Part shown: positions 16,908 through 25,001 of the stretch, piece after piece | How the letters are laid out: each line of letters starts with the position of its first letter | Numbering within the stretch: position 1 is the stretch's first letter | The notes under the pieces: generated by a model | The model's input: the letters and a program-made list of their open reading frames with translations, nothing else | Told to the model about the DNA's origin: nothing | Databases searched by the model: none | Translations under genes and position numbers: made by a program | Assembly: GCF_000702445.1 (NCBI RefSeq) | Contig: NZ_JNIF01000003.1 | Location: forward strand, 2,418,001 to 2,482,000 | From: Bryobacter aggregatus MPL3 | GTDB lineage: Bacteria > Acidobacteriota > Terriglobia > Bryobacterales > Bryobacteraceae | Direction of reading: 5' to 3' | DNA length: 64,000 bases

Positions 16908-17438
16908 TTGGGATTGGGTGTTTTTTTAGCGGCCACCTTACTCTATTTATTTTCTCCGCCTGTTGGGCATGCTATTGACCGAGTCGGTGCACCTCCAAGT
17001 CCCCAGGCGAGACAATTGGTGATACCTGGGAAAACCATCACTACCGTCACTCAGATAGTGCTCGTGTCAGACGAAAGTGGAAATCGAATTCCTTTTCGGC
17101 CTTCGAGTCTTATGCCTAAGGAGCTGAGATCTCAATCCGATTCTAGGCCGGGAAGTTGCGCGAGTGGGCCAATGGCTACCCTTCGACGCGAGCTAGTGAA
17201 GATGCTTCCCTTCCAGATTGTACAAGCTGATAGCTGCTACGAGAGGTCATGCCAAGACCACTACATGACGTCGGACCTAGGCCTTTGTTGCCCCGCCACT
17301 AGCCAAGAATATCGCTACTATATGCCTGATTCGAACCTGGCTACATGGGATCTTGGTGTACGGTTCCCTGGATCGCCTTCCTGTAGTCTGGAGTATGTGT
17401 GCCCTGGACCTTGTCGGGAGACGCGCTGCCAACATTAA
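16908..17438 (+). CDS. Small exported cysteine-rich protein
   Basis: The frame starts with TTG and encodes 176 residues. A hydrophobic leader (GVFLAATLLYLFSPPVGHA) predicts export. The C-terminal third has ten or so cysteines in the pattern C-Y-E-R-S-C, then LCC, then C-S-L-E-Y-V-C-P-G-P-C-R-E-T-R-C, so several disulfides are likely outside the cytoplasm. I do not recognise a family. A propeller-like secreted protein gene starts 20 bases downstream, so the two are probably an operon. No good ribosome binding site precedes the TTG and the real start is uncertain. Codon use is AT-richer than in the flanking core genes. Confidence 0.6.
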   Translation: MGLGVFLAATLLYLFSPPVGHAIDRVGAPPSPQARQLVIPGKTITTVTQIVLVSDESGNRIPFRPSSLMPKELRSQSDSRPGSCASGPMATLRRELVKMLPFQIVQADSCYERSCQDHYMTSDLGLCCPATSQEYRYYMPDSNLATWDLGVRFPGSPSCSLEYVCPGPCRETRCQH

Positions 17439-17457
17439 CATTAGCAGAGGAAATACT

Positions 17458-18429
17458 ATGAAAAGTGTAAAGATATTGTCGAGGATTCTAATAACTGGGG
17501 CCATGTGTGCCGGTCCAGTTGTCGCCCAGCCTCAGACTGATAAGCTGAGCGAAACTTTTACTGGTAAGCCGGTTCCTAAATACAGCCGTGGTGTTCTCCT
17601 TGCTCGTGACCCGGCGGAATCTTGTGTGTATCTGGTTCGGCCCGGCCAGCAATCGCAAAGAATCCAGCTCAAGCTTCCAGAAGATGGAACATATTACGTC
17701 CGTGATGCAACATTAAGTCCGAAGGGTACTCTGGTTACCGTTGGGACTGTTAAGTCCGCAACGAATACGAGCGGTGCGCTTGTGATTGTTGTTCCAAATA
17801 CTGGCGAGACCAAAGTGGTTTTGACAGACCATTTCGGTACGGCCCTAGTGGCAGTTACGGATAATTCTGAGATTGTGGTAGCAGGGAGAGAGTATGACAG
17901 TACTTTTAGGGACATCCCAGGGGCGTCCATCCTGCGGATTTATACGGAGGATGGGGTGCTTGTAAAAAAGCTACTACCTAGGGAGATGGTTCTTGGAGAG
18001 GGAAAAATATTATCGATTACTGAATCAAGCTTGGCCTACGGCAATGGGAATGTTGCACTGGTAAATCCGTCAACTAATAACATTGTTTTTCTTGACCACT
18101 CGTGGCAAATAAAACCTGTCTTTAAGCTGCCGACGAGTGTCGCAGAACTTCGAATCTCAAACTGTGCTATTCAGGATTCGTCTCTGTACTGCTCTTTAGC
18201 TGAGTTGAGAGGCGAAGGCCCGCCTCGTAAACCGGCTTCCTCGGTGGTTGCTATGCGAATAGGAGACCAGCGGTTGTTCGACCTTTCGAAGGTTCTGCAG
18301 TTGGATGATTCGGATATTCCCGTATTTGCCGGGATCGCCTCCGGAAAAATTGTTATTCGGAAGCAAGCCCATGGCTCTCTAGTGCGGTACGACGTGCCTG
18401 ATCCGGGCAGTGGGAACGAGATTAAGTAG
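17458..18429 (+). CDS. Secreted propeller-like protein partnered with the Cys-rich gene
   Basis: The 323-residue product has a signal peptide (MKSVKILSRILITGAMCAGP, cleavage likely after VAQ). The mature part is beta-rich with blade-like strands (ARDPAESCVYLVRPG, GALVIVVPNTGETKVVL, ASILRIYTEDGVLVKKLLP, NNIVFLDHSWQIKPVF), reminiscent of six-bladed propeller proteins that in Bacteroidota and Acidobacteriota sit beside small exported peptides. The start ATG follows AGAGGAAA. It shares a transcription unit with the Cys-rich protein upstream. A binding or sensing role outside the cytoplasm is an inference. Confidence 0.6.
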   Translation: MKSVKILSRILITGAMCAGPVVAQPQTDKLSETFTGKPVPKYSRGVLLARDPAESCVYLVRPGQQSQRIQLKLPEDGTYYVRDATLSPKGTLVTVGTVKSATNTSGALVIVVPNTGETKVVLTDHFGTALVAVTDNSEIVVAGREYDSTFRDIPGASILRIYTEDGVLVKKLLPREMVLGEGKILSITESSLAYGNGNVALVNPSTNNIVFLDHSWQIKPVFKLPTSVAELRISNCAIQDSSLYCSLAELRGEGPPRKPASSVVAMRIGDQRLFDLSKVLQLDDSDIPVFAGIASGKIVIRKQAHGSLVRYDVPDPGSGNEIK

Positions 18430-18810
18430 AAGATTAGGACAGGAGTGCTTGCCGACCCGAGTGATCGCTTCGTGGATGCATCCAGAGGGAACTGAGCTTT
18501 TGTGATGGATAATGTCCAATCTTGATTGCGGTGCTTAGAAATTGCTCAACTGTCAAAATCACAATCCAGAAATCCAGAAGTGGAAATTCGTACGGCTGGG
18601 AGCAGTTGGCATTGGGATTTGGAATTGTCCAAATCGATTTCGGACTGCGCCATCCCTTCGTCTCAGTTAATAGAAACCTTCCCGCATTTATGTCCGTGAG
18701 CCGTAATGTCTCAAGTTACAACTGTGAAGGAGAGACGATCAGTTGCTGTTCGGACATGCTCAATCGGAAAAGATATTCCAATACGGTGGCTATGTTGGCA
18801 ACGCTGGAGA
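18430..18810. other. Intergenic with an unconvincing short frame
   Basis: A 100-codon plus-strand frame (18522-18824) has weak protein-like character and runs into the pyc duplicate; it may be a gene remnant. No RNA or repeat is recognised. Confidence 0.4.
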
Positions 18811-19602
18811 TCATTCGAGGATGACGAGCAGATCCTTGGGTTCGACGGTTTCGCCGGTTTTGACTAGGATTTCTTTGACCGTTCCGTCGTTGGGGGCGGT
18901 GACCGTGGTTTGCATTTTCATTGCTTCCAATACGAGTAACGGTGCGCCCTTTTTGACTTCGGTTCCTTCTTTGACGTGAATGGTGGTGACTGCTCCGGGG
19001 ATCGGGGCGGCGACGTGGCCGGGGTTGCTTGGGTCCGCCTTCGCTCGCTCTGCCATCGTTGACTTGAGCGTCTTGTCCTTGACCTGCACTTCTCTCGGTT
19101 GTCCGTTGAGTTCGAAGAAGACGTTGCGCGTGCCATCGGGGTTGGGTTCGCTGGTGGTTAGGAACTTGACGATGAGCGTTTTGCCCGCTTCGATGTCGAA
19201 GCTGATCTCTTCGCCCTTGGCCATTCCGTAGAAGAAGGCGGGGGAGGGGAGGACCTCAATGTCGCCGTGGTCGGCTCGGGATTTTGCGAATTTTACGAAG
19301 ACTTCCGGATACATCAGATAGCTCATCAGATCCGTGCGGCTGGGCTTTTCTTCGATTGCGGCTTCGAGTTTCTTTGCCGTCTCGTCCAGATCGACCGCTG
19401 GCATTGCTGCGCCGGGACGACCTTCCGTTGTCTTGCGGCCTTGCAGGATGATCTTTGCAATGTGCTCGGGCCAGCCTCCCTCGGGAATGCCGAGCGAACC
19501 TTCAAACATGTCGATGACCGAGTTCGGCAGCGTGATGTTGTGGTCCTGCTTGAGCGCGAGGAATTCTTCCATCGTCATCCCGTGGCTGAGGAGGCTCTTT
19601 GC
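18811..19602 (-). pseudogene. Divergent duplicate of the pyc 3' end (C-terminal 260 residues)
   Basis: This segment repeats the last 260 codons of the full pyc at 25002-28439, from LLSHGMTMEEFLALKQDHNI to the C-terminus, including the biotinylation motif EAMKMQ. Protein identity is very high (about eleven replacements) while roughly one base in ten differs, mostly at third codon positions. It has no proper start: the frame opens with TTG at a breakpoint near 19594, beside the left half of a REP. If translated from an internal ATG it would give a free biotinyl domain. The excess of silent changes suggests import from a related genome rather than recent duplication. Confidence 0.85.
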
Positions 19603-19628
19603 CAATAGGCAACTGCTTGGCGGATGAA

Positions 19629-19660
19629 GGGGACGGAGCTGATTGGATCTTTCGCGAACA
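19629..19660 (+). repeat. REP element I, left half only
   Basis: GGGGACGGAGCTGATTGG is present, but the centre and right end are replaced by unrelated sequence. It marks the junction with the pyc duplicate. Confidence 0.7.
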
Positions 19661-19823
19661 AAGGGAATCTACAGGTTTGGCTACTTCCGCTTTGTAGGCT
19701 GCGACCTCAGGCCGTTGCGCTGGTGCACTTCTTAGTGGCAAGAGGGAGATGTGCGCGGAACTGCTTCAGCGTTGCTGGAGATCACGTTATGCCATATCGC
19801 CCAGATTTGCTGGGGAAAACAAA

Positions 19824-19883
19824 GGGGACGGAGCCGATTGGAGTGTTGGCGGGAAATGTGAAGTGCTTGATGCGGGCTGTCCC
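19824..19883 (+). repeat. REP element J
   Basis: A complete copy from GGGGACGGAGCCGATTGG to GGGCTGTCCC, just upstream of RAYT copy 4. Confidence 0.85.
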
Positions 19884-19887
19884 TCTG

Positions 19888-20101
19888 GCCGGAGTTTTGG
19901 AGAGAGGCTGGAGGTGCGCTCCGGTGGCGGGAACTGCATTCAGATGCTGATCGGGCGGCGGAAATTCACTTGTTGCGTCGCTGTACGTATGCTGGTCGGC
20001 CGTTTGGGGAGGAGGCTTTCGTCGAGAGGATTGAAGAGGCTTTTCAGCGGAAGTGGAGACGGTGGAGCTTTGAGAAGGCGCTGGGGAGCCATGCGCGATG
20101 A
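19888..20101 (+). pseudogene. RAYT copy 4, short 3' fragment
   Basis: Only the last 70 codons or so remain: WRELHSDADRAAEIHLLRRC to FEKALG, then a changed end. The 5' junction coincides with the right end of REP J, and REP K follows immediately after the stop codon. A short frameshift lies at the front. Confidence 0.82.
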
Positions 20102-20102
20102 A

Positions 20103-20162
20103 GGGGACGGAGCTGACTGGAGGTTTCGGGGGAAATGCGAAGTGCTTGATGCGGGCTGTCCC
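20103..20162 (+). repeat. REP element K
   Basis: A complete 60-base copy following RAYT copy 4 (GGGGACGGAGCTGACTGG to GGGCTGTCCC). It is followed by CTCTGGCCG-type sequence. Confidence 0.85.
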
Positions 20163-20374
20163 TCTGGCCGCCGCTCTGGCCGGCCGCGGGCCGGGTTGCA
20201 GCGCTACATGAACGGCTGGGGCGGAGTGGGCTCGGCGTCTTGGCGTCCCTAGGGCGGAGCCTGTTGTGCCGATGTAGCCGGGGTGAAAGCGCTTGCTCGC
20301 GTAGCGCGGGGGATCGGCTTGGGTCAATCCTTGCTTCCATCCCGGTTCTGCTCAGTGCTGGGCGACAGCCTACT

Positions 20375-20986
20375 TCAATGTGCGGATCTCCTTCGCCCAT
20401 TCCTAGTTGTTGGAGGAAACGAAAGGGCCGAACTGATTGGAGTGTTCGAGGGCAGTGCGAGGTGCTTGATGCGGGCTGTCCCTGCGGCCCTTGCACCGAG
20501 GAGTACTTCGTCCCCAAAAGCATAATTTGCTTTGTCGATTTGCTTTGTTACTTTCACGTCGCCTCCGATGATAGTCCCCAGAAGCATTTTGTCGGCAGTC
20601 GCTCTTCTACCAGCCGAACAAAAAATCCAAACATCATCTAGCCACTTGCCTGATCCATAGGTACCGTTATTCTCAGAAAAAATCGTGAACACATAGTAGT
20701 AATATGTGCTCTGTATATAACCTGCAGTATGGGATCCAGTTATTCCACCGCCAGCTAAGGTCGGTCCCGCCACTACCGCGAAACTCAAGTCGTACTGCGT
20801 GACGAACATATTGATAGGCTCAGACTCACCAGAGGTGGTCCACCCGATATAAGCAGTTCCTAGATTCCCTGGCGTCGGGCAAAAAACAGAATCAGCATAA
20901 ATGTTCCCCGAAGCCCAGCATTGCATTCCCAGAAATCCAGATGCTACCCATACTAGAACTCTCCGCATAAACGTTGCCTGGATCAT
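20375..20986 (-). CDS. Secreted protein whose C-terminus is now read from a REP
   Basis: The frame encodes 203 residues with a signal peptide (MRRVLVWVASGFLGMQCWA). Residues about 25-165 form a beta-rich domain with a Y-Y-Y-Y-V-F-T-I-F core and two or three cysteines. From about residue 167 (GTARIKHLALPSNT) the protein is simply the reverse translation of REP L, so the original C-terminus was lost. AAAGGA lies eight bases before the ATG. Function is not recognised. It is divergent from the PLA2 module, separated by about 340 bases. Confidence 0.6.
   Translation of the reverse strand: MIQATFMRRVLVWVASGFLGMQCWASGNIYADSVFCPTPGNLGTAYIGWTTSGESEPINMFVTQYDLSFAVVAGPTLAGGGITGSHTAGYIQSTYYYYVFTIFSENNGTYGSGKWLDDVWIFCSAGRRATADKMLLGTIIGGDVKVTKQIDKANYAFGDEVLLGARAAGTARIKHLALPSNTPISSALSFPPTTRNGRRRSAH
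20425..20482 (+). repeat. REP element L, inside a minus-strand gene
   Basis: A divergent 58-base copy (AAGGGCCGAACTGATTGG to GGGCTGTCCC). It overlaps the 3' end of the secreted-protein gene at 20375-20986. Confidence 0.75.
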
Positions 20987-21325
20987 TCGATCATCCTTTC
21001 GCTTACAATTCCCATTCTAATGGCACAAACAGCAGGCTTATGGCTCTCATAACTTGAGGCCACTTCCCTGCCGGCCACTAACCGGCAGCCTGATAATAAG
21101 GGAAGGGGTTTGGGAAGTCAAGCTCTTTTCAGCGAGATGTCCAACTATGAATACACTTGAACCTTGCCATTTCAGTTGCAAATACTTCCTGCCCGACTCA
21201 GAATGATTTGAATCGTTTCATTAATTTAATGCAATAATTTTCTTGACTATTATCTTTAGATACCGTAGTCTCAATCCAACCTTAGTACGGTTGTTTATAA
21301 GGCGAAGGCCAACGAGGAGGAGAAG
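20987..21325. other. Divergent intergenic region with a hairpin
   Basis: A seven-pair perfect stem (CTGCCGG at 21068-21074 with CCGGCAG at 21082-21088, seven-base loop) lies here without a following T-run, so it is not a clear terminator. The right half is AT-rich and probably carries the promoter of the 21326 gene cluster (TTGACT near 21243 is a candidate -35 box). Confidence 0.45.
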
Positions 21326-22099
21326 ATGCCTCAATCTACGGATGATATTGTTATCGTGTCGTCACGTGCCCCCCAATTAATAAATAGAGGGGACACGTTA
21401 GTCGTATTGCTTGCGCTCAGCAACAATGGGAAACAAACCGCAAACAACTTAACCATTTCGAGCATCAGTATAGATTCCCGTGTTTCTTCAGCATTAGCAA
21501 TGCCTTGGCGAATAGGCAACGCTCCGCCCTCATTGGGTCGATCAAAGTTGCTCGACGCTGAACTCTCTGCGACTTTTCCAATGAGCACGTTGCGTATAGG
21601 AGGAAAGCATCTAGCGATCCTAGAGGGAACCTACGACACAGTCGTTGGCATCCACAGATTCTCCGTTGAGGTCCCAATAACGATACCTCCAGTACACCCC
21701 ACTGCAAATGATACTCAGTACCTGTCAGCCAAGGTGGAAGTAGAAATCGACACGGCAGCAGGACTATGGTCCTACTCCATAGCCAATGAGGAACGAGCCT
21801 CCGACCCGATATATATCACGACCTTCCAATTAAAGGTCGCGACACCAGTTATAGTAACGGATTCGCCCAAAGGATGGACTGCTCTAACCGACAATAATAC
21901 CTATGTGATGTGGCATGTTAGTGGTGCACCAGAGTCTGGGGTTCCTGTCGGAGCCCTGTTGCACGGCTTCAAAGTAATGAGCACCAGCAAGAGTTCAGAG
22001 GGCATGGTCTATAGCCTAAGCTCGATAAACCAACGAACGGGAAAACCTGACAGGATAGCGCTTGGCACCATTCTGACCCCCGCGCGTAGCCGACAATAA
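21326..22099 (+). CDS. Hypothetical protein, first gene of the PLA2/MauE module
   Basis: The 257-residue protein has an excellent ribosome binding site (GAGGAGGAG) and an ATG at 21326. It lacks a signal peptide. The first 130 residues resemble a CARDB- or DUF11-like beta-sandwich (RGDTLVVLLALSNNGKQTAN is the typical start of such a strand pair), and the rest is also beta-rich (ITTFQLKVATPVIVTD). It contains no cysteine. It is 34 bases upstream of the PLA2-motif gene and in the same direction, so co-expression is likely. It may bind the exported partner, but no function can be assigned. Confidence 0.6.
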   Translation: MPQSTDDIVIVSSRAPQLINRGDTLVVLLALSNNGKQTANNLTISSISIDSRVSSALAMPWRIGNAPPSLGRSKLLDAELSATFPMSTLRIGGKHLAILEGTYDTVVGIHRFSVEVPITIPPVHPTANDTQYLSAKVEVEIDTAAGLWSYSIANEERASDPIYITTFQLKVATPVIVTDSPKGWTALTDNNTYVMWHVSGAPESGVPVGALLHGFKVMSTSKSSEGMVYSLSSINQRTGKPDRIALGTILTPARSRQ

Positions 22100-22133
22100 G
22101 TGTAAATAACAAATAGTTAGCGGAGTGTTCCAA

Positions 22134-23021
22134 ATGGAAGAAGCACCTGTCATTAACACAACAGATTTATTTGCCGATATATCCAGGACGCTTAACGCAA
22201 CGGCGTCCCGCCGATCGAGCGTAATACTTGCACTCAAGGCCCTAGCTGGCGCCTTTCTACTCGACGTTGGAATTAAGCCATTATGGGCTATCAGTTGCTA
22301 TTGTGGATCTCAGCTCTTTGATACGTCCACACATTGCTGCACTCCTACCGGGCTCAAAGTCAAATACCCGATGCCAAGCACATCAGAATGCCCAAATCGG
22401 CAGGCACATTCGCCCTATGTCCCAACCACTAATGGTTGTGGAGGCCAAGACAGCTGGAGCGCTTCATTCATCCCTAACTCGTTCGGGCCCGCGAATTTCA
22501 CAGCATGTTGCGATGCGCATGACATATGTTATGGCACATGTAATTCTAATAAGGCTAACTGCGATAACGCCTTCGGAGACTGCTTTGCCGGGCCATGTTC
22601 GGTTTTCCCGGCAGGATCACCACTGCGGGACCAGTGCATGCAAATTGCAGCCTTATACTATAGTGCGGTTGTCCTCTTCGGCGGCGGTCCATACGAAACG
22701 TCGCAGAGAGAGGCATGCGATTGCTGCGGCTCTTCATGCTCAGATCTCCCGTGCCAACCCGGACCTTGTGGTGCAACCCCATCCTGTAACGGAACAACTA
22801 GCTGCGGATGCAAAAGCGGGTCCGATCGAACCTATTGCGTGCGAGAGATAGCGTGCCTTGATACGGTGACCTGCACAACCAACGCAAATTGTCCATCCGG
22901 TCGTGTCTGTGTATTCAATACTTGCTGTGGCGCAGGGGGCTGGTGCGCTCCACTCTGTGGAGGCAGTTCTGGCCTGGTGGCACCATTATCGAGTGGTTCC
23001 GGAATACTGAGAAGAGAGTAG
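22134..23021 (+). CDS. Exported phospholipase-A2-motif protein with a cysteine-rich tail
   Basis: The 295-residue protein carries the secreted phospholipase A2 active-site signature C125-C126-D-A-H129-D130-I-C132-Y133-G-T-C136, where His and Asp are the catalytic pair of the family. It is preceded by NGCGG (100-104), which fits the calcium loop, and followed by ALYYSAVVLFGGGPYETSQR, typical of the second long helix. A long leader with two arginines (TASRRSSVILALKALAGAFL, residues 23-42) looks like a Tat-type or MauA-like signal. There are 32 cysteines, about half in the tail from residue 205. The next gene, four bases on, is a disulfide-type oxidoreductase. Substrate and target are unknown; a secreted lipase or toxin is the inference. 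Confidence 0.7.
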   Translation: MEEAPVINTTDLFADISRTLNATASRRSSVILALKALAGAFLLDVGIKPLWAISCYCGSQLFDTSTHCCTPTGLKVKYPMPSTSECPNRQAHSPYVPTTNGCGGQDSWSASFIPNSFGPANFTACCDAHDICYGTCNSNKANCDNAFGDCFAGPCSVFPAGSPLRDQCMQIAALYYSAVVLFGGGPYETSQREACDCCGSSCSDLPCQPGPCGATPSCNGTTSCGCKSGSDRTYCVREIACLDTVTCTTNANCPSGRVCVFNTCCGAGGWCAPLCGGSSGLVAPLSSGSGILRRE

Positions 23022-23025
23022 CGAC

Positions 23026-24525
23026 GTGGATCTACTTGTTACGCTAGCAAGCACAATACTATTCTTCGTTTTCCTTGTGGCGGCTGTCTCTAAGCTGCGT
23101 AATCGAGGCGAAGCGATTAAATCGCTGCTGGAATTTGGAGTACCAAGTGGACTAACCCCTGTCACACTAGTACTGCTGACGGTAGTAGAGTTGATAGTGG
23201 CAGTACTGCTGGTTTGCTCAAGCCGCTGGGGCGGCCTGAGCACCCTAGTATTATTGGTGATCTTTTCTCTTGCAATCGCCTTCAATTTGGTGCGGGGACG
23301 GAGGCCAACATGTCGCTGCTTCGGTAACATCGGAGCCGGGCCAGTGGGTCCGACAACTCTCCTTCGCAACGGAGTGCTAAGCGGGCTGGCGATCGTCGCT
23401 ATTGTTGGGGGGAGTAACGAAGAGTCAGTGAGCCTGTGGGCGAAGCTGGCCGTGGCTGGTAATTGGGATCTAGGTGTAATCGCTGCAGCTACGGCGTTTC
23501 TGTCTTTGCTTGGAATTCAGTTGTGGTTCTCAATTCATCTGCTCCGCCAGCATGGACATTTAATGCTTCGCCTGGATAGACTGGAGGAGAGCATTCGAAT
23601 TTCAGGAGTTCCTATTACAGCGCCGTCCTCAGACAGTGTCCCGATGTTGGGTCCGGCTGCGCCGGGTTTTGCTCTTCCGGATGCTTCAGGTGACATTGTC
23701 AGCCTGGCTGGCATTCTCGGCAGCTCTCATCGGTCTGTATTGCTCGTTTTTTCCGATCCTAACTGCGAAGCATGTAAACTGCTCTATGAAGCTCTTCGGA
23801 AATGGCAATCAGATGACAGACGGGTCTTTGAGGTCGTTGTAATTACTCGGTCGAGTCAAGATCGATCAGTTCCAAATGTTGACTCCATCAAAGTATTATT
23901 TCAATACAATTACGAAGTAGCAGAAATATATGGCGCATATGCAACACCGAGCGCCATTTTAGTAACTGTGAATGGGGCCATTGGTAGCCACTTGGCTGTT
24001 GGCTCTGAGGCGATTGAAAATCTAGTATCTCAACTAACTCAGTCAGACATTGCTCTGACAAAGCCAGCCAAGCAAGCCGATACGGATCGCTTGCTATCTC
24101 CGAATACGAACGAAGAAGCAGCACACTTCTCTTTATTGGATGTCGATGGATTACCTGTGAGTAGCTCTGATCTGTTAGGTCGAGATGTGCTCCTGATATT
24201 TTGGAATCCGAATTGTTCGTACTGCTTGGACATGCTCCCGCGTCTGCGTGCGTGGGAAGCGGAGAATTTAGACAGAGCCGACCAACTTGTTATTGTATCC
24301 ACGGGAGGACCAGATATCAATCGGGCGATGAATCTGCGGTCTCGTATTATTCTAGATCCAGGCTTTATGGTTGCTTCTGGATTTGGCGCAACCGGTACTC
24401 CTTCAGCTGTGCGATTGGACAATGTCGGCCGTCGCGTGTCGGCGGTCGCCACCGGCAAGGTGAATATCAACGTGTTATTGAGCCAAATGGCCGCCAGAGA
24501 ATCTATCGATGTATTAGGATTTTGA
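23026..24525 (+). CDS. MauE-like membrane domain fused to two thioredoxin-like domains
   Basis: This 499-residue protein starts with GTG four bases after the PLA2-motif gene. Residues 1-190 hold four or five membrane helices of the MauE/DoxX type with the redox motif C96-R-C98-F-G. Two TlpA-like periplasmic thioredoxin domains follow, with active sites N-C247-E-A-C250 and N-C397-S-Y-C400. In methylamine dehydrogenase biogenesis, separate MauE and MauD proteins form the disulfides of the Cys-rich light chain; here the functions are fused and one thioredoxin is doubled. The obvious client is the adjacent 32-cysteine protein. Overlap of the genes and shared composition support one operon. Confidence 0.85.
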   Translation: MDLLVTLASTILFFVFLVAAVSKLRNRGEAIKSLLEFGVPSGLTPVTLVLLTVVELIVAVLLVCSSRWGGLSTLVLLVIFSLAIAFNLVRGRRPTCRCFGNIGAGPVGPTTLLRNGVLSGLAIVAIVGGSNEESVSLWAKLAVAGNWDLGVIAAATAFLSLLGIQLWFSIHLLRQHGHLMLRLDRLEESIRISGVPITAPSSDSVPMLGPAAPGFALPDASGDIVSLAGILGSSHRSVLLVFSDPNCEACKLLYEALRKWQSDDRRVFEVVVITRSSQDRSVPNVDSIKVLFQYNYEVAEIYGAYATPSAILVTVNGAIGSHLAVGSEAIENLVSQLTQSDIALTKPAKQADTDRLLSPNTNEEAAHFSLLDVDGLPVSSSDLLGRDVLLIFWNPNCSYCLDMLPRLRAWEAENLDRADQLVIVSTGGPDINRAMNLRSRIILDPGFMVASGFGATGTPSAVRLDNVGRRVSAVATGKVNINVLLSQMAARESIDVLGF

Positions 24526-24638
24526 AAGATTATCAAGTGACCATACGCAGTGAGTGAAAAACGGTTGACGCCCCGGTGTACGAGCTCTAAAGCCAAGTTC
24601 TATCTAATACTCCCACCATTACTCACTAAAGGAAGATT

Positions 24639-24950
24639 ATGGAAATCGTACAGTGGCTCGTTCCGTCCGACGCTAAGCAGGCCACCGCTGTCGTTCGGGT
24701 GGAACCCGGGCACGTAGCTGATGTCGAGCAGATGCTTATCCTTCTGGATGGCAACTCCTTAGGAAATTTTGGGATTACCGTAGAACTTATTAAGACCGGA
24801 GATGCCTTTCCTCTCTATAGGCCTTTGTTTTTTCAAGGTAGGCCCGTGGGAGATTCGTACTTAGATGTTGTCCATCAGCATGGGTTTGGGTGCGCGAGGG
24901 AAATTCGATCGGGTGTTCGATACTATCGAGTCCGGGTTGCACGGGATTAG
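24639..24950 (+). CDS. Small hypothetical protein, last gene of the PLA2/MauE module
   Basis: A 103-residue soluble protein begins MEIVQWLVPSDAKQATAVVR with a good AAGGAAGA site. It has one cysteine, no leader and a mixed alpha/beta pattern (VVRVEPGHVADVEQMLILLD could be a small ferredoxin-like domain). I do not recognise a family. It may act as a cytoplasmic partner or immunity-type protein for the exported PLA2-like protein, but the sequence does not show this. Confidence 0.5.
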   Translation: MEIVQWLVPSDAKQATAVVRVEPGHVADVEQMLILLDGNSLGNFGITVELIKTGDAFPLYRPLFFQGRPVGDSYLDVVHQHGFGCAREIRSGVRYYRVRVARD

Positions 24951-25001
24951 TGTGGAGGCGAGAGACTTTGCTCGAGCCTCCTGAGTTGGGTGATGAACTG
25001 A

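Noticed and set aside
18522-18824. 100-codon plus-strand frame
   Set aside because: It runs into the antisense strand of the pyc duplicate and has no recognisable fold; left as a possible remnant.
18811-19602. Free-standing biotin carrier protein
   Set aside because: The frame opens at a breakpoint with TTG and no ribosome binding site, so it is treated as a gene fragment although the biotinyl domain itself is intact.
22134-23021. Methylamine dehydrogenase light chain
   Set aside because: Despite the MauE-like neighbour and long leader, the CCxxHDxCY core and 32 cysteines do not fit MauA, and no heavy chain or mauD/G genes are present.
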